Shown here: positions 33,301 to 46,899 of the stretch, piece by piece
Numbering within the stretch: position 1 is the first letter of the stretch
Layout of the letters: every line of letters begins with the position of its first letter
Assembly: GCF_025118155.1 (NCBI RefSeq)
Contig: NW_026251396.1
Coordinates: 1-64,000, forward strand
Direction: 5' to 3'
Length of the DNA: 64,000 bases
DNA from: Cokeromyces recurvatus
Lineage: Eukaryota; Mucoromycota; Mucoromycetes; Mucorales; Mucoraceae
Translations under genes and position numbers: made by a program
Notes under the pieces: generated by a model
The model's database searches: none
Seen by the model: only the letters and a program-made list of their open reading frames with translations
Told to the model about the DNA's origin: nothing

Positions 33301-35531
33301 TATATATGAATAAATATTTACTCAGTTTGATAGAATAAGTATAATGTATTACATAATACATTAATATCTATACAGTAATGTCCATACTACTACTACTACT
33401 ACTACTACTACTAAGCAGTGTATAGAAATTTAATTATTATTTAAAGGTTTTTGTTAAGGAATATTTTCTTTCCATACAATATAATGACCATAATAATATT
33501 CATCTTTACTATCTCATATTAACCTTATCTATTATGTTTCCATTTTATGTGATCCCAAGTTGAAAGTAAAATAAAATGAAATTTATTATAAACTTGCTAT
33601 TAATTCAATCAGTAAAGAGATTGAATATATATTAAGAATACATGGAACAGAATTAAGGATAACGAGTAACACTAATATAACATGTACAGTGAATTATATT
33701 AACTTGGATAAATTAAACAAATTCAGTAATTAATTCTGAAGTGTTTTAAGTTTACGTATAAAAGATTTTCTATCATGAGTTCTTCATATTATGTTAATTA
33801 GAAGTTTATAAATATATTTTTATCTTAGGGAATTCATAGAGCCCATATCTAATAATAAAGCACAATGAATACATATTTACAATAATGAATTATTAATGAA
33901 ATATACTTGTATACTCTTCGAAAGTATGATTAAGTGTATAGATATTATACAATAATAGCCACTATAATAAATATAACTATGTATTCAAACTCTATAGAAT
34001 ATATATATTTATATGTATGTATGTATGTATGTGAATATATATATATATACATGTATAAAGCAAGGTAATGTAATCAACTTAAAGCAGCCATGGTTCCTTT
34101 ACTTATCATTATAAGATAAAGTAGTAGAGTTATTAGGTAATAAATTACATTATCTATTCACTAACAAGTACTATGGACAATGCTAAGAAAAAGGAGAATA
34201 TTCTTATATTCTATTTCACTTATTATGAAATGATCATTCTATCAAAGATAATAATACAATAGGCTTTATATATGCTATTGTTAAAAAAAACATATAGGTG
34301 CAAAATGTATTTAAACTCTGAGAGGGTATGAGATTATAACAAGACTTGCTATATTATCTGTGTCTATTATTCTTCCTTTTCTTTTTTGAACTATTCTCTG
34401 GATTAACACCTTCAATTAAAGTGTTTATTGATAGCTGTTAAGACATATTTTTTATATTAGTTTGCTATCATTTTCTTTCTATTAATCATTTCAAAGTAAT
34501 GATTTGATTACAATATATAATAATTCATAACTTTAAACGGTTGCTTCTAATATTATTACTTCAAATTACGACTTATAGCACGGTATCTAACAATGACTCT
34601 AATAGACTCGATATATCTAAATATTTAGGCACTAAAAAAAAATAGCTATCATAATTAGGATATATTTGACACATTGAATATCCTATGACCCAGGTCAAAG
34701 CGCTGTGTAAAGAAAGGAGGAATGAAAATAAATATAGATGATGGGAGGTGTTTTTTTTCCTACTTGAGCTGATAAAACTTTGTTCCCCAAGACTTTAATT
34801 ATAGAGTATGATGAAGATGTACGTAATTATAGAATCTATACTAATTATTCTATTCTCTGTATTACAATAGGTTTATGAATAAAATCTCTATTTATAACGA
34901 AACAATAGCCTCTTGGCTTTTATCTCGGAAAAGAAAAGTTTTTTTTTTATAATTTTTAGTTCAATGAGATAAGATGTTACAGTACCTTTAATGGAGACTC
35001 CCCCTTTTAATCCTTATTCTGTTTCGATTACGCCTTTGACAATTGCCACTTTTCTTAATTCCCTTTGCTGAAAGAAGGAAGGTTTCTTAATATAGTATAG
35101 ACTACACTGTTAACATTGATATGTTACACCCATTTTTGGATAATTATTGCTTTCATGTGTTTGGTATTTCTTCACTCTAATTATGTTTAATTAATTTATT
35201 TATTATACATATAAAATTCAGCTTCATCGAATATCTAAAAACACATGTAGTTTCACGTATAGTTGAGATACTCAATCATTATATTTTTGAACTTGATAAA
35301 ATGTTTCGTTTAATTAAAATTTTGAAAGTCTTTTGGAACTATGGCCTTTAAGGTTTGATACATTTTTTAATCTCATTCATTTTCTTTTTTTCTTTTTTTT
35401 CTTTTTTTATAGATATATAGAGATATCTTTATAATAAGTAGTTAAAATACTATTAATATGTTTATTATTTATAGTGGCTGTTAAATTTGGGGTATATTTT
35501 TAGATAATCTTTTGAAAGACTTGTTGTTGTT

Positions 35532-35571
<40 letters not shown>

Positions 35572-36295
35572 CGCTAGAGGCGACTTATATTCGGGTTTCT
35601 CATTTAAACAGAAATCCTTATTTGGCTTTAATTTGATATCTCTGGTATCTTCAAATAGCCCTTCTATTATTAATATTAAGTTCAAGATATTCAATGAATA
35701 AAAACCAAATGCAACCTCTTTTCAATTCTGTAAGCCTTAAACTAAACTTATAGTCGTGATCATATAGTACAAAAACCAAATTGAAATTCATTATCCTATT
35801 TATTTTATTTCAGTGTCCTAAACTGAGTGCGAACACTGTATAATGTAACATTTTGTTTATCCAAATGAACGACATATTCACTAGATATAAATGACAGAGT
35901 ACTTTTAGACATATACATATACAAATATATTTAAAATTCAAACTATTATTTTGAAGTTGACGGTATTAAATGAAGAATACAAGATACTTGAAATATCTCA
36001 TATAGTTTGAGTATATCCTTCTTTATAAAAGAAAAAAAAAGCCCCTATTCTGTATTAGGTATAAAGGATAATACTATCCTAGAAAAAGTATTATTTTTCT
36101 ATGTAAGGCTTATTGGTTTCTTAATATTCTGATTTAATACAACAATTTATGGCATATAATCGAATAGAGTTAGCTTTGTAGATATATAAAAAGGGTCATC
36201 GTATCATTATTTTGTGTAGAGCATTTGACATGAGAATATGTAGATATCCTGCACCAACTTCTAGGTATGTCCAGTGTAGAAGGATGCGATAATCC

Positions 36296-36326
<31 letters not shown>

Positions 36327-37431
36327 GTTTTAAATTATAAACTACACAACTATTAAGAATATAATTGATTTAATCACGAGTGATGGTGAAAATAGAAAGT
36401 TGGTATATTATTTCCTAGGTCTTATTATTGACAGAAAAGTGTTTACTATGAGTTAAAGTTGGCTTAAAATAATCGCATTGATAACTTTTCTTTGTAAAAA
36501 TGACCAGGCTTAATGCACCCTTTGCATTTGACCACCACCACAACTAAACTGCATAATACAGTAAACTGAATAGAGTGAATGAACTCTATAGTATCCATCT
36601 TTCCATAAATAATCGTAGAATATATTATTCCCGGTATGTAATGGACGCTATTGAAAGCCGTGTTTATAAGGTTTTTATTTATCCAGTCTGACTTTCATTT
36701 TTTTTTTTTACTTGTTTGAAGAATGCTGATCCAAAATCAAAAGAAATTCACTTTCTCCCAAGTCCTAGAATCTAAACTACTTGAATAACTATTACAATAG
36801 AAGACTATATCAATTCGATTAGACACTCGGATTTATTTAGGAAAAGATGTCTAGATAAAGGACTTGTGATTCTGTAAAGTTCATGACCCCATCTCTAATT
36901 TTTTTTCCCCCTTTTTTACACCTGTATTTTATTGAAAGACTAATAATAGAATGTTCATGTTCAAGAAAAGAAAATACACACTATTATTAAAGTGATTTAT
37001 ATAAAAATAATACATAAATCAGTAAAAATAATTGTGGATTTTCAGTTATACACAAGTAATTGAAGATTAAAATTAATATTTTATATCAACGGTCAAATGC
37101 AAAATGTGTACGTCTAAAACGAAAACATAATAATAATAAAGGTGAAAAGTTTAAAACTTCTTCATCTATTCAAGTAGAGTGATTATTACGTTGTATCCCC
37201 CCTTTTACCAGGCAAACTCTTATGCCTTTTTTTTTTTTCGTGGTCAATTAGTTAATTTTAAAAGAAGACAAATAGACGAATTTAAATCAAGCATTTTGAA
37301 ACAGCAAAAGAAAGGAATCAGAGCTGAGAATAGTAACCGCAATAAAGAACGAGTTTGCTGTCACGAGAATGAACATAGTAGCTCCAAACCACGCCTTAGA
37401 CATAAGTTAACAAAAAAGGAAGATATAAAAA

Positions 37432-37468
<37 letters not shown>

Positions 37469-40400
37469 CTGGGGGGAGGGAAATCATACTATAGTAACAA
37501 GAAAGATAAAACTAGAAACGATTTTCCCTTCTGAGATTATTTTCTTTTGGGTCCTTCATCTTCTTTGAAATGGAGATTCATAACCAGTACCCTTAACATT
37601 TTATCATCTTTTATTAAGATACTATTGCTAAAGACGTATGAAAAGAATATGAGACTATATTTTAAAAAAGTCTTTTATTCTGGAAAATAACGATTTGATA
37701 AGTAGTATAAACACCTTATTAGAAGCATATTTAAATAATTATAATCTATTAAATAGAATAGACTTTCCCTAAAAAAAAACAAAAACAAAAACAAAAGAAA
37801 AACGAAAATTTTTTTATCCAAAACCTAATTCGAACAGACGGGTTAGATGCAGACGCTAACAAAGCTTCAAATTCTATTAAACCAAATCAATGATCTGATA
37901 TAAAGTTGTTATATGAATTAATATACAGACAGACGTTCGAAAAAAAAAAAAAAAAAACTGAATAAATTTTTTCTTTGCGGGATTGACTTTGGGAAGATCA
38001 AACACGTTTACAGCTGTTTAATACAATGGTGGGACACCAGAGCAGATTAGAAAATGAATCATTAAAGAATACCATTCTACTCTTATAGAATCTACCAATA
38101 TTATTATAAAAGAAAACATGGAAAGAGAATGGAACAGCAAAAAGCTGTCGATTTGCCCATTATATGTTGAATATATTATTATTCTTTATGTAAAAGAAAT
38201 ACTATCTTATAATGGACCAAGTGCTTCAGTTGAACTTTTTCTTGTCCTGCTACTAAGGTATACAACGTGATTGCAATAACACGAGAAATATTTATTAAAT
38301 CTCCAATATCATATTCACAGGTCCAGATCGTTACTCTACATTTCTTTTTTCGTCAGAAACAAAGATATTGCAGTCTCAGACACCGTGTTTTCTTAATGAA
38401 AAATTAAGGTTTTTTTTTATTATTTCGTGTCTCCAGTATTTTTTTTTTTGTTTTAATTAAACTGATCTGGCCAATCAAGTATTAGTTAGATACAAAAAAA
38501 AAGATTAAATAAGAAAATTTTATACTCAGCATTTAAGGTTTTGTTTATGTAATTTTATTTATTAAAAACAAAAAATTAAAACATTTAAAACATTTTTCCT
38601 ATTTTAATAAGTATGATTACTAGTCTAAAAAGACGATATTACCAAGCATCAATCTGACATCATCATAAGCTTAGTAATAAGAAGTAAATAAGAGAGCTTT
38701 TATATATTGCACTAAATAAATAACATAAAAAAAAAAACTATCCATCTCAATGGTGACCCTTTTTGTTGGAATTTAATGAAAATAAGAATGTGACTGGTAA
38801 AGTGAATTCTTCAAACCCATTAGTCATTCATATAAGTTCATATGAAGTCGATCACATTACCAAAAAAGGAAGCCATTTTTTTATTTTATTTTATTTTAAT
38901 AAAATGAATTTAATTTAACAGGCAATAATTCAAAGATCGAAAAAATGAAATTTTTTAAATTAAAATGGAATCTGAACAATGTATGAGGCATAGACAAATT
39001 AAATAGAGTAGACTAAAATAAGATAAAATATAATAAAATAAATATAGATTGGCATACAAACATATAACATAATAGGAAAATTATAGATTAATCTACTCAA
39101 CAAAGCCTATAAATATTCACTATTAAGGTTATATCGAGATGGTTTCATTATAGAACACGTTAACAATTACGTTAATATGAAGAGGTAGTATTAGTAATAG
39201 TATTACGTCTGTTAGAATAATAATAACCCACGCACTTTTTAAGATAAGTCTAGTCTACTCTCAATATAGAATGAATATTCTTATTATTTATCAAGTATAT
39301 TTATTCACATAGTTTTTATCTTTTTGTCTCTCTTTTTTATCTTTTTTTTTCTTTTTCTCTTGAAAAAAAAATTATATATTATTATATGTCTTTTCTTTTT
39401 TATTTGAATATTTTATTATATAGTGTATACACATGTTAATTATTTAATATAATTTTATTTATTTCCTTCTTTTTTTGTAATAAAAGCAATTACTTTTTAA
39501 GCCAACCAGCTTTTATTAATGGCTTGAAAGAGAATATATTATTTCCCATCGTATTAATAACTCAACAAAAATATTAATTAAACCAGATCCAATTTGTTTG
39601 TTAGTCATAACAGGGCTTTTAATAAAAAATAAAAATGAAAATAAAATAAAAAGAAAATTACACACTCCGAAAGGTCTTCTTAGCTGTCTCAGTTACAATT
39701 TTTAATATAAGTTTGGGTAACGATTATTCATATTGCGTAACCATTAAAATTAAATATGACCTAAAATGGCTATATTTGGAGAAAAGAATACATTATTTTG
39801 GTACTATTCTTTTATTTTGTTGTTTAAGTTCTATATACTTTATAAAATTAAATATGTGAGTTCCTTTATGTATTTTGTATTTTGTAGCTTTTCTTTCTTT
39901 CTTTCTACACTTTTTTTTTGTTTAATTAAAATTAAGCTTTGTCTACATTTTAATTGTTTTATTTTTTCATACTAGTAGATTGATATGTTGTAATAAATAA
40001 TAAAAAAAAATGAATAAAGTTAAAGTTTAAAATAGACTGCTACAATTTTCATTGATAGCACCATATTGTGTACATTCACAAAAAAAAACCATTCTTTTTT
40101 TAGTCTTTAAAATAAAATTTATTTACTTGTTTTTTTTTCTTAGCCTTTAAGATAAAACTTATTAACTTTTTTTTTTCTACTTTTTTCTACTTTTTTTTTT
40201 ACTTTTTTTTTACTCTTTTTTATGTATTCACGTCTTTACTTTAAAGATAAAAGTTAAAGGTTCTGGAACTACTACGTAAACCTCTATATGAAAAATGGTG
40301 AGCTATAAATAAACAAGCCAATAAAATAAAATAGAGTTAATAAGCCGTTAATGCCAATGCGTTAACAATAATCTAGATATTAAAACTTTATCCACGCATA

Positions 40401-40690
40401 AAATAATATACAATTGGCTGAAGTTTGCTGTAATTTGTTTCGGCTTTTAAAACTGATCTATTATATAGAAATAAAATTTTAAAAAAAAAAAAAAAAATTG
40501 TATTCCAGATTAATGAAGAAATTTCTATGATGGCAGCAAGCTTCTTACACATTTTTATGATTTATATTTAGAATTTTTTTCATTTTACCAAATCTCTTGT
40601 TTTATGAAGCTATATTTTTACATGTTCAAAATGAAACAATCAGTTATCAGAATTTAAACAAGACGTAGTTTTATCTTTTTTTTTTTTTTT
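30331..40690. other. About 10 kb without a supportable gene
   Basis: Very AT-rich sequence with scattered stops in all frames. Contents noted: an (act)n microsatellite at 33387-33413, a gtat repeat near 34017-34031, T runs at 35534-35571, about 36299-36326 and 37435-37468, and a few protein-like snippets (VPLMETPPFNPYSVSITPL near 34980; SILKQQKKGIRAENSN near 37290) too short and broken to assign. No tRNA or rRNA was seen. Confidence 0.6.
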
Positions 40691-40699
40691 TTTTGGATT

Positions 40700-40711
40700 T
40701 ATATAAAAAGG
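40700..40711 (+). promoter_or_regulatory. TATA-box-like element of the adhesin gene
   Basis: The motif tatataaaaagggc lies about 70 bp before the ATG at 40778, just after a T run of about 18. This is a plausible core promoter distance with a short 5' UTR. Confidence 0.6.
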
Positions 40712-40777
40712 GCAAATTTAAAACCCAAAAAGAGATCATTTTGCATTTTTCCTAGCTTTTTCTACTGCCTTTTCTAA

Positions 40778-43700
40778 ATGGTTTACAAAGCTAGTTTACT
40801 TTTACTAGTAATAACTTTTATTACTAGTAACTTAGCTTATAGAATTCCTAATTATGATTCAATTCATTTAAATTTATCAAATCAAAAAGTTAAACGTGCT
40901 GCAGATCACGTTAAGAATGTTACGGTTGAGACCAAACATATTGATTCTATAGGTTGCAACTCTACAGATGGTGCAGGTGCCCCTTTTTATTATGTTTGCT
41001 CCGCAGATAATAATCCATCTTATATGGTAATTTAATAAGTTTGATTTCATTGTCTAATCATCTTCTAATATAACTTTTTTTTTTTTTTTTTTTTTTTTGG
41101 TAGTTAACACACTTTTCAGCCGTTATCTTTGGTGATTTTGAAGCTCAAAATGAACATGGCAGTTCTGGTCCCTTAGCTGTTCAAGGAAACTTCAAGGCTA
41201 ATAAGTTTACAGTGAATGCGGATGGTAAAAATATCGACTGTTCGGATACTGACAATGTTGATTCTTATGGCTTTGTTTTGGGTGGTTCTGTTGAAGCTAC
41301 TGAAGTCAGTGTTCAGGGTAACGCTCAAGTCCCTTCTGGTACCTCTGGTGTTCAAGAGACTATTAGCTCTTGTCGTATAATCGAAGACACTGATGATCCA
41401 TATTACTTTAAATTAGCTAAAATGAATGCTATCTCAGCATCTAGAATGTTTGCAGTTAAATCACCTAACATTCGTTTAAAAGCTAATGGTGAACTTTCTT
41501 TTAATGGTGTTGGACTTAATAACTTTAATGTTCTCACATTTAGTACATGTAATAATGGTAACTGTGATATCTTCCCTGGAAAAATGTCGGATCCTTCCGC
41601 CATATTAGAAGGTAATGGTAACTGGAATGGTCCACGAGGAATGACATGGACAAGTTCTGTTTTTCAAGATTCAACAATTATTCTTAACGTAAGTTATATA
41701 ATATACACAACTATTCATATGTTCATTTTTTGTATTTATGTTTCCTTCATTTTTTATTATAGGTTCCTGTTGATGTTGGTTCTACCTTTACAATTCGTGG
41801 CAATAACATCAATGAGAAAATGAACGTATGTAATGTCATCTTTAACTTTTATCCATCTGACTCTGATGGTAACTATGTCTCGGGAAGCTTTACCTTGAAA
41901 CGTGAAACTGAAAGTAATCTTGGTGGTTTTATATTAGCTCCTGAAGGTAATATTAATAATAATAATAAAATAACGGGAATAGTAGTAATTAATACGCAAA
42001 ATTATAGCTACCATTATTGATGGACCCAATGGTGCTTTTGCTGGTACAGTTGTCGGTGCAAACTATATCGGAAAAAATAATGGTATTGGACTTAATACTT
42101 ATCACTCTGCTGGAGGTAGTTGTCGAAACTTTGCAGGTTGCTTACCAATTACTAAAAGAGACACAAAAATCATTTCTAATGATACCATCACCATCACCGC
42201 TACTACTGCTGCTGCTACTACTACTTCTGCTACTACTACTAGTATTACTACCACTACTACAGAAGCCATAACTACGACTACCACTGAAGTTACTACTACC
42301 ACTAAGGCTAAAACTACTACTGAATCTACACCTATTGTAGATGATGTTACCACCTCTGAAGCTGTTACTACTACCACTACCACTACTGAAGCTGCTACTA
42401 CTACAACTTCAAGTGAAGATCATCACAAGCATTCAACTACCACTGAAGCTACTACTACTGAAGCTTCTTCTTCTTCTTCTACTACTACTACTACTACTAC
42501 TACTGAAGCTGCTGCTACTACAACTTCAAGTGAAGAACATCACAAGCATTCAACTACTACTGAAGCTACTACTACTGAAGCTGTTACTACTAGTACAACT
42601 ACTACTGAAGCTGCTGCTACTACAACTTCAAGTGAAGATCATCACAAGCATTCAACTACTACTGAAGCTACTACTACCACTACCACTACTGAAGCTGCTG
42701 CTACCACAACTTCTAGTGAAGATCATCACAAGCATTCAACTACCACTGAAGCTACTACTACTGAAGCTTCTTCTTCTACTACTACTACTACTACCACCAC
42801 TGAAGCTGCTGCTACTACAACTTCAAGTGAAGAACATCACAAGCATTCAACTACTACTGAAGCTACTACTACCACTGAAGCTACTACTACCACTGAAGCT
42901 GTTACTACTAGTACAACTACTACTGAAGCTGCTGCTACCACAACTTCTAGTGAAGAACATCATAAGCACCACTCCACTACTACTGAAGCTACTACTACTG
43001 AAGCTACTACTACTACCACTGAAGCTGCTGCTACTACAACTTCAAGTGAAGAACATCACAAGCATTCAACTACTACTAAAGCTTCTTCTTCTTCTACTAC
43101 TACTACTACTACCACTGAAGTTGCTGCCACCACAACTTCAATTAGTGAAGAACATCACAAGCACCACTCCACTACCACCACTGAAGCTGCTGCTACTACA
43201 ACTTCAAGTGAAGAACATCACAAGCATTCAACTACTACTGAAGCTACTACTACTGAAGCTGTTACTACTAGTACAACTACTACTGAAGCTGCTGCTACCA
43301 CAACTTCTAGTGAAGAACATCACAAGCACCACTCCACAACTACTGAAGCTACTACTACTGAAGCTGCTGCTACTACTACTACCGATGAACATCATAAGCA
43401 TCACTCCACTACTACCACTGAAGCTGCTGCTACCACAACTTCAACTAGTGAAGAGCATCACAAGCACCACTCCACTACTACTGAAGCTACTACCACTGAA
43501 GCTACTACTACTACCGATGAACATCACAAGCACCACTCTACTCCTACTACAACTTGTGAAGATGAACATCATAAGCATCACTCTACTACTACAACTGAAG
43601 CTACTACTACTACTACCGATGAACATCACAAGCACCACTCTACTCCTACTACAACTTGTGAAGATGAACATCATAAGCATCATTCTACTACTACCACTGA

Positions 43701-44484
43701 ATCTGCTGCTACCACAACTCCTGAAGATGAACATCATTACAAGCATCACTCTACTACTACCACTGAAGCTGCTACTACTACCGATGAACATCATCATAAG
43801 CACCACTCCACTCCTACTACAACTTGTGAAGATGAACACCACAAGCACCACTCCACTCCTACTCCTACAACTACTGAAGAACATCATCACAAGCACCACT
43901 CTACTACTACCACTGAAGCTGCTACTACTACTGAAGAACATCATCATAAGCACCACTCTACTCCTACTACAACTTGTGAAGATGAACACCACAAGCACCA
44001 CTCTACTCCTACTACAACTTGTGAAGATGAACACCACAAGCACCACTCTACTCCTACTACAACTTATGAAAATGAACATCATCACAAGCATCATTCCACT
44101 ACTACCACTGAAGCTGCTACTACTACTGAAGAACATCATCATAAGCACCACTCCACTCCTACTCCTACAACTACTGAAGAACATCATCACAAGCACCACT
44201 CCACTCCTACTCCAACTTGTGAAGACGAACATCATCACAAGCACCACTCTACTCCTACTCCAACTTGTGAAGATAAACATCATCATAAGCATCACGAACA
44301 TCACGAACATCACGAACATCACGAACATCACGAACATCACGAACATCACGAACATTATGAACATTGTGAACATGCTTCTAGTACTCCAAGCCACGCAAAG
44401 CCTACAGAGACAGTTTGTCCAACCAGCTGTATTCAAACCGTTACAGTTACTAAGAAAGTATATGTCACAGTTACAGCAAAATAG
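40778..44484 (+). CDS. Secreted adhesin: choice-of-anchor-A-like domain plus Thr/His-rich repeat tail
   Basis: Four exons join in frame: 40778-41026, 41104-41688, 41763-41946 and 42008-44484, giving 1164 residues. Residues 1-20 are a signal peptide (core LLLLVITFITS), followed by a Kex2-like KR at 39-40. The globular part (about 41-390) has FSAVIFGDFEAQN, GPLAVQGNFKANKF, YGFVLGGSVEA and VSVQGNAQVPSG, the pattern of choice-of-anchor A (pAdhesive_15-like) domains known from surface adhesins. A second KR (389-390) follows LPIT. The remaining ~775 residues are mucin-like TTTEA/TTTSS repeats with about 28 EHHKH or EHHHKHH blocks, then seven EHH units and a Cys-containing end (VCPTSCIQTVTVTKK). Likely heavily O-glycosylated, and the His blocks may bind metal. 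No clear GPI signal is seen. Confidence 0.85.
42180..44350 (+). repeat. Trinucleotide-rich coding repeats of the adhesin
   Basis: Act/tct/gaa/gct codons and His blocks repeat with irregular period of about 40-120 bp. Because the DNA is so repetitive, long open frames also appear in the +1 frame (Leu-rich) and on the antisense strand; neither is coding. Such tracts commonly vary in length between strains. Confidence 0.85.
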
Positions 44485-44619
44485 AAATACTATATTGAAC
44501 TACTATTTATATTTTAATAATACTTTGTAAATAAATAAATAAACTAATAGATGTTATAAATAAATAAACAAATAAAATATATTTTTCGTTATTTTTTGGC
44601 CTAATCATATTTATAGCTA

Positions 44620-44862
44620 AATGATTTTATTTTGTTTTAAGGAAAATAATAGTGTTGTTAATAACTTGTTTTCGCATGACAATGAAGAACTTTTTATTAT
44701 TTTATTTTTGAAAGAACAAAGGTACGAATCTTGCTATAAATGTATTGGAGAGAATCATGATTTTACTGCTTCGCGTCAACCAGCTTTCGTACTGATACAA
44801 AGGAAACACTGGGTAAAGTTCCTCCCCCTCCCCAAAATGAGAGAAAAAAAAATCTCTTTATA
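44620..44862 (+). other. Short open frame, possible coding remnant
   Basis: An 80-codon frame includes SHDNEELFIILFLKEQRYES, CYKCIGENHDF and VLIQRKHWVKFLPLPK. Its composition is protein-like (Cys pair, Trp, mixed charge), and the sequence before it could supply a splice acceptor (ttttaag). I do not recognise it. The stretch from 44870 to 45700 holds only a (ca)n microsatellite and a TATA-like element. Confidence 0.3.
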
Positions 44863-45308
44863 ATCAATATATTATTTTTGAAAAGTAATATGGCTTACAC
44901 AACAGGTATTGAAGATGTTATAATTATTGAAAAAAAAAAAAAAAAGTAAAATACTAAAAAGGGAGATATAATGTTTGGATTGACTATGTATAAACTAGAA
45001 GAATCAAGCACGAGAAGTTTATGAATAATACGCTTGACTGATGCTAAATAATAATAATAAAATCTTTGCAAAGTTTTAATTACTTTATGCATAGTTTGAG
45101 ATCAGACAGATGGATATTACGAAGGCGATAAAATTACCAGGAAGGGTGACTGAATTAGTATCCTTGAAATATACATATATCCTTTAAGGGATATACTGAT
45201 TTACAATATCAGCTGAGAGTTTGATCGTTATTACGCGATTTATATAAAATAGGTTGAAGGATGATCCATTAAATTGTTCGGCATAAATTCAATTCACTGA
45301 AATGGAAA

Positions 45309-45332
45309 ATACACACACACACACACACACAT
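45309..45332 (+). repeat. (CA)n microsatellite
   Basis: About eleven ac units, in non-coding sequence 3' of STS1. Confidence 0.85.
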
Positions 45333-45706
45333 ACTTACATACGTATTTAATAAGTATGTTGCTTTAACACAGTTAATTTCTGCAAGTGTTAGTAACCAAG
45401 TATAATGCTTGTGCGATTAATATGTTAATTTTTTAAAAAGATGAACTAAAATGAAGACTTCTCTACTCTATTTTCCCTTTCGATATATATAAAAGCTTCT
45501 CACAGACAGATGCACTCATATTCTTTTACATTTTATTTCTATAATTACTAGTTATATATTTCTCTTTTCTTAAGCAGAGAATATATGTAAAGCGTAATTA
45601 CGATATAACAACGATAAAGCAAACAACTATCTGGCAAATACATTATTTTTATTATTATTATTATTGTTGTTGTTCAAGGATTTGTGTACATAAGGATATA
45701 TTATAT

Positions 45707-46859
45707 TCATCTTCTGTCACCAACAACAGAAGGTGATGTTAAAGTGGTTTCTAACGAAGCAAGATGACATAAAGATGGACTAGTGATATTAGCGATTGTA
45801 TTAGTAAATTCATTATAATTATTTGCTGATAAGCCAATCATAGATCCTAATTGATTAATAAATTCGTGCACAGCTTCTATATAATAACCACCTGTAACAC
45901 TATTATGTTGAGCAAGACTAATGATATATAAAGTCAGTATCTATTTATATGCTAGTATTAGATCTATTTTACCTCTTGGCCCATTCATTAACTGATTCTG
46001 GACTATAATATTCAGCTTGACGTAAATTGGCTGCTGTTGTCTTTATAGCCTGTTTCCAGAAATTATTTAAATCTTGATATAAATCTCTTTTAAGATTATT
46101 GTGTTCTAGTAAATGATTTTGTTACAATATGCATGCATATAATTTTTATATTTGTAAACTATACCATCATTATCCCAAATAGGTAATCTGTAAGCTATAT
46201 GTGAGGCATGATCAAGAAATGTAAAACAAGTAGAAGGAAATACATGAATGGAAGTTGTAAAATGATTTGCATACTGAGTAATTGTGTCCTATATATATAT
46301 ATAAGTATGTATGACCATAATAATAGTTCTATTCCTTACAATCAAGTCGAGTAAATTGTCTCTCACTCTTGTAAATGTGTAATCATCTCTACCGGGCCCA
46401 TTTTTATTAAATGGAAAACTGTGATAAAATTTCTTTTCCATGTCTAGCAGCACATTCATAGATGATGATACAGTTGGTGCAGGAATGTATTTCATTATAT
46501 CTTCTTTCAAGTCGGGTTCTTTTTGTAGTAACGAATTGATAATGTTGATTAGATTTTCTTTATCCAGTGTATCTATTACAAAAAGAAAATATGAGGAAAA
46601 TTTGATTATTATTATTTATTTTTCTTCTTTCAATTTACCTAGCAAAGCACTTCTAGTTGATCTCTTTTGATATGTTGTCTTTTGTCGTTTTAAATCTGAA
46701 TTCTTTATTTTAGACAGTCTATACAAGGGCTTAATTGAAGACTCTTCCATTTCTTCATCTTCTGAATTTCTACGCTTTAGACCTAATTAATTATATTAAA
46801 ACGTTACTTTTTTTTTTTTTCTTTTTAATGACAACATTTATTAGTTTACCTCGGTTCAT
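45707..46859 (-). CDS. STS1: STS1/Cut8-type tether of the nuclear proteasome
   Basis: Six exons join in frame: 46859-46850, 46782-46639, 46572-46340, 46288-46165, 46105-45973 and 45917-45707, giving 284 residues (yeast Sts1 319, fission yeast Cut8 262). The basic N-terminus (GLKRRNSEDEEMEES, KRQKTTYQKRSTRS) fits the nuclear signal and Lys-rich segment of Cut8. Family signatures follow: NIINSLLQKEPDLKEDIM, YIPAPTVSSSMNVL, FPFNKNGPGRDDYTFTRVR, then the bundle HVFPSTCFTFLDHASHI, YRLPIWDNDEHNNLKRDLY and NFWKQAIKTTA. Family members anchor the 26S proteasome at the nuclear envelope and are needed for chromosome segregation. The first exon is only 10 nt, so the start is the least certain part. Confidence 0.88.
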
Positions 46860-46899
46860 AATTTTTTTTTTCTTACTAAATGTATAAATATATTATATT

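Noticed and set aside
35500..35694. 64-codon ORF with poly-Lys
   Set aside because: Poly-Lys is the T38 run read on the minus strand; no coding character outside it.
37970..38060. Possible Hsp70-like start (GIDFG ... TFTAV ... YNGGTP)
   Set aside because: The pieces fall in different frames over 30 codons and nothing further matches; too weak to call.
42180..44350. CRISPR-like regular repeats
   Set aside because: Repeats are coding, variable in spacing, and the genome is a eukaryote with spliceosomal introns.
43441..44436. 331-codon minus-strand ORF rich in Met/Phe/Val/Ser
   Set aside because: Antisense of the same repeats; open only because the tract lacks stop trinucleotides on that strand.
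42341..44530. 729-codon Leu-rich plus-strand ORF
   Set aside because: It is the +1 frame of the adhesin repeat. The true frame continues from three spliced exons with a signal peptide and gives Thr/Ser/His repeats.
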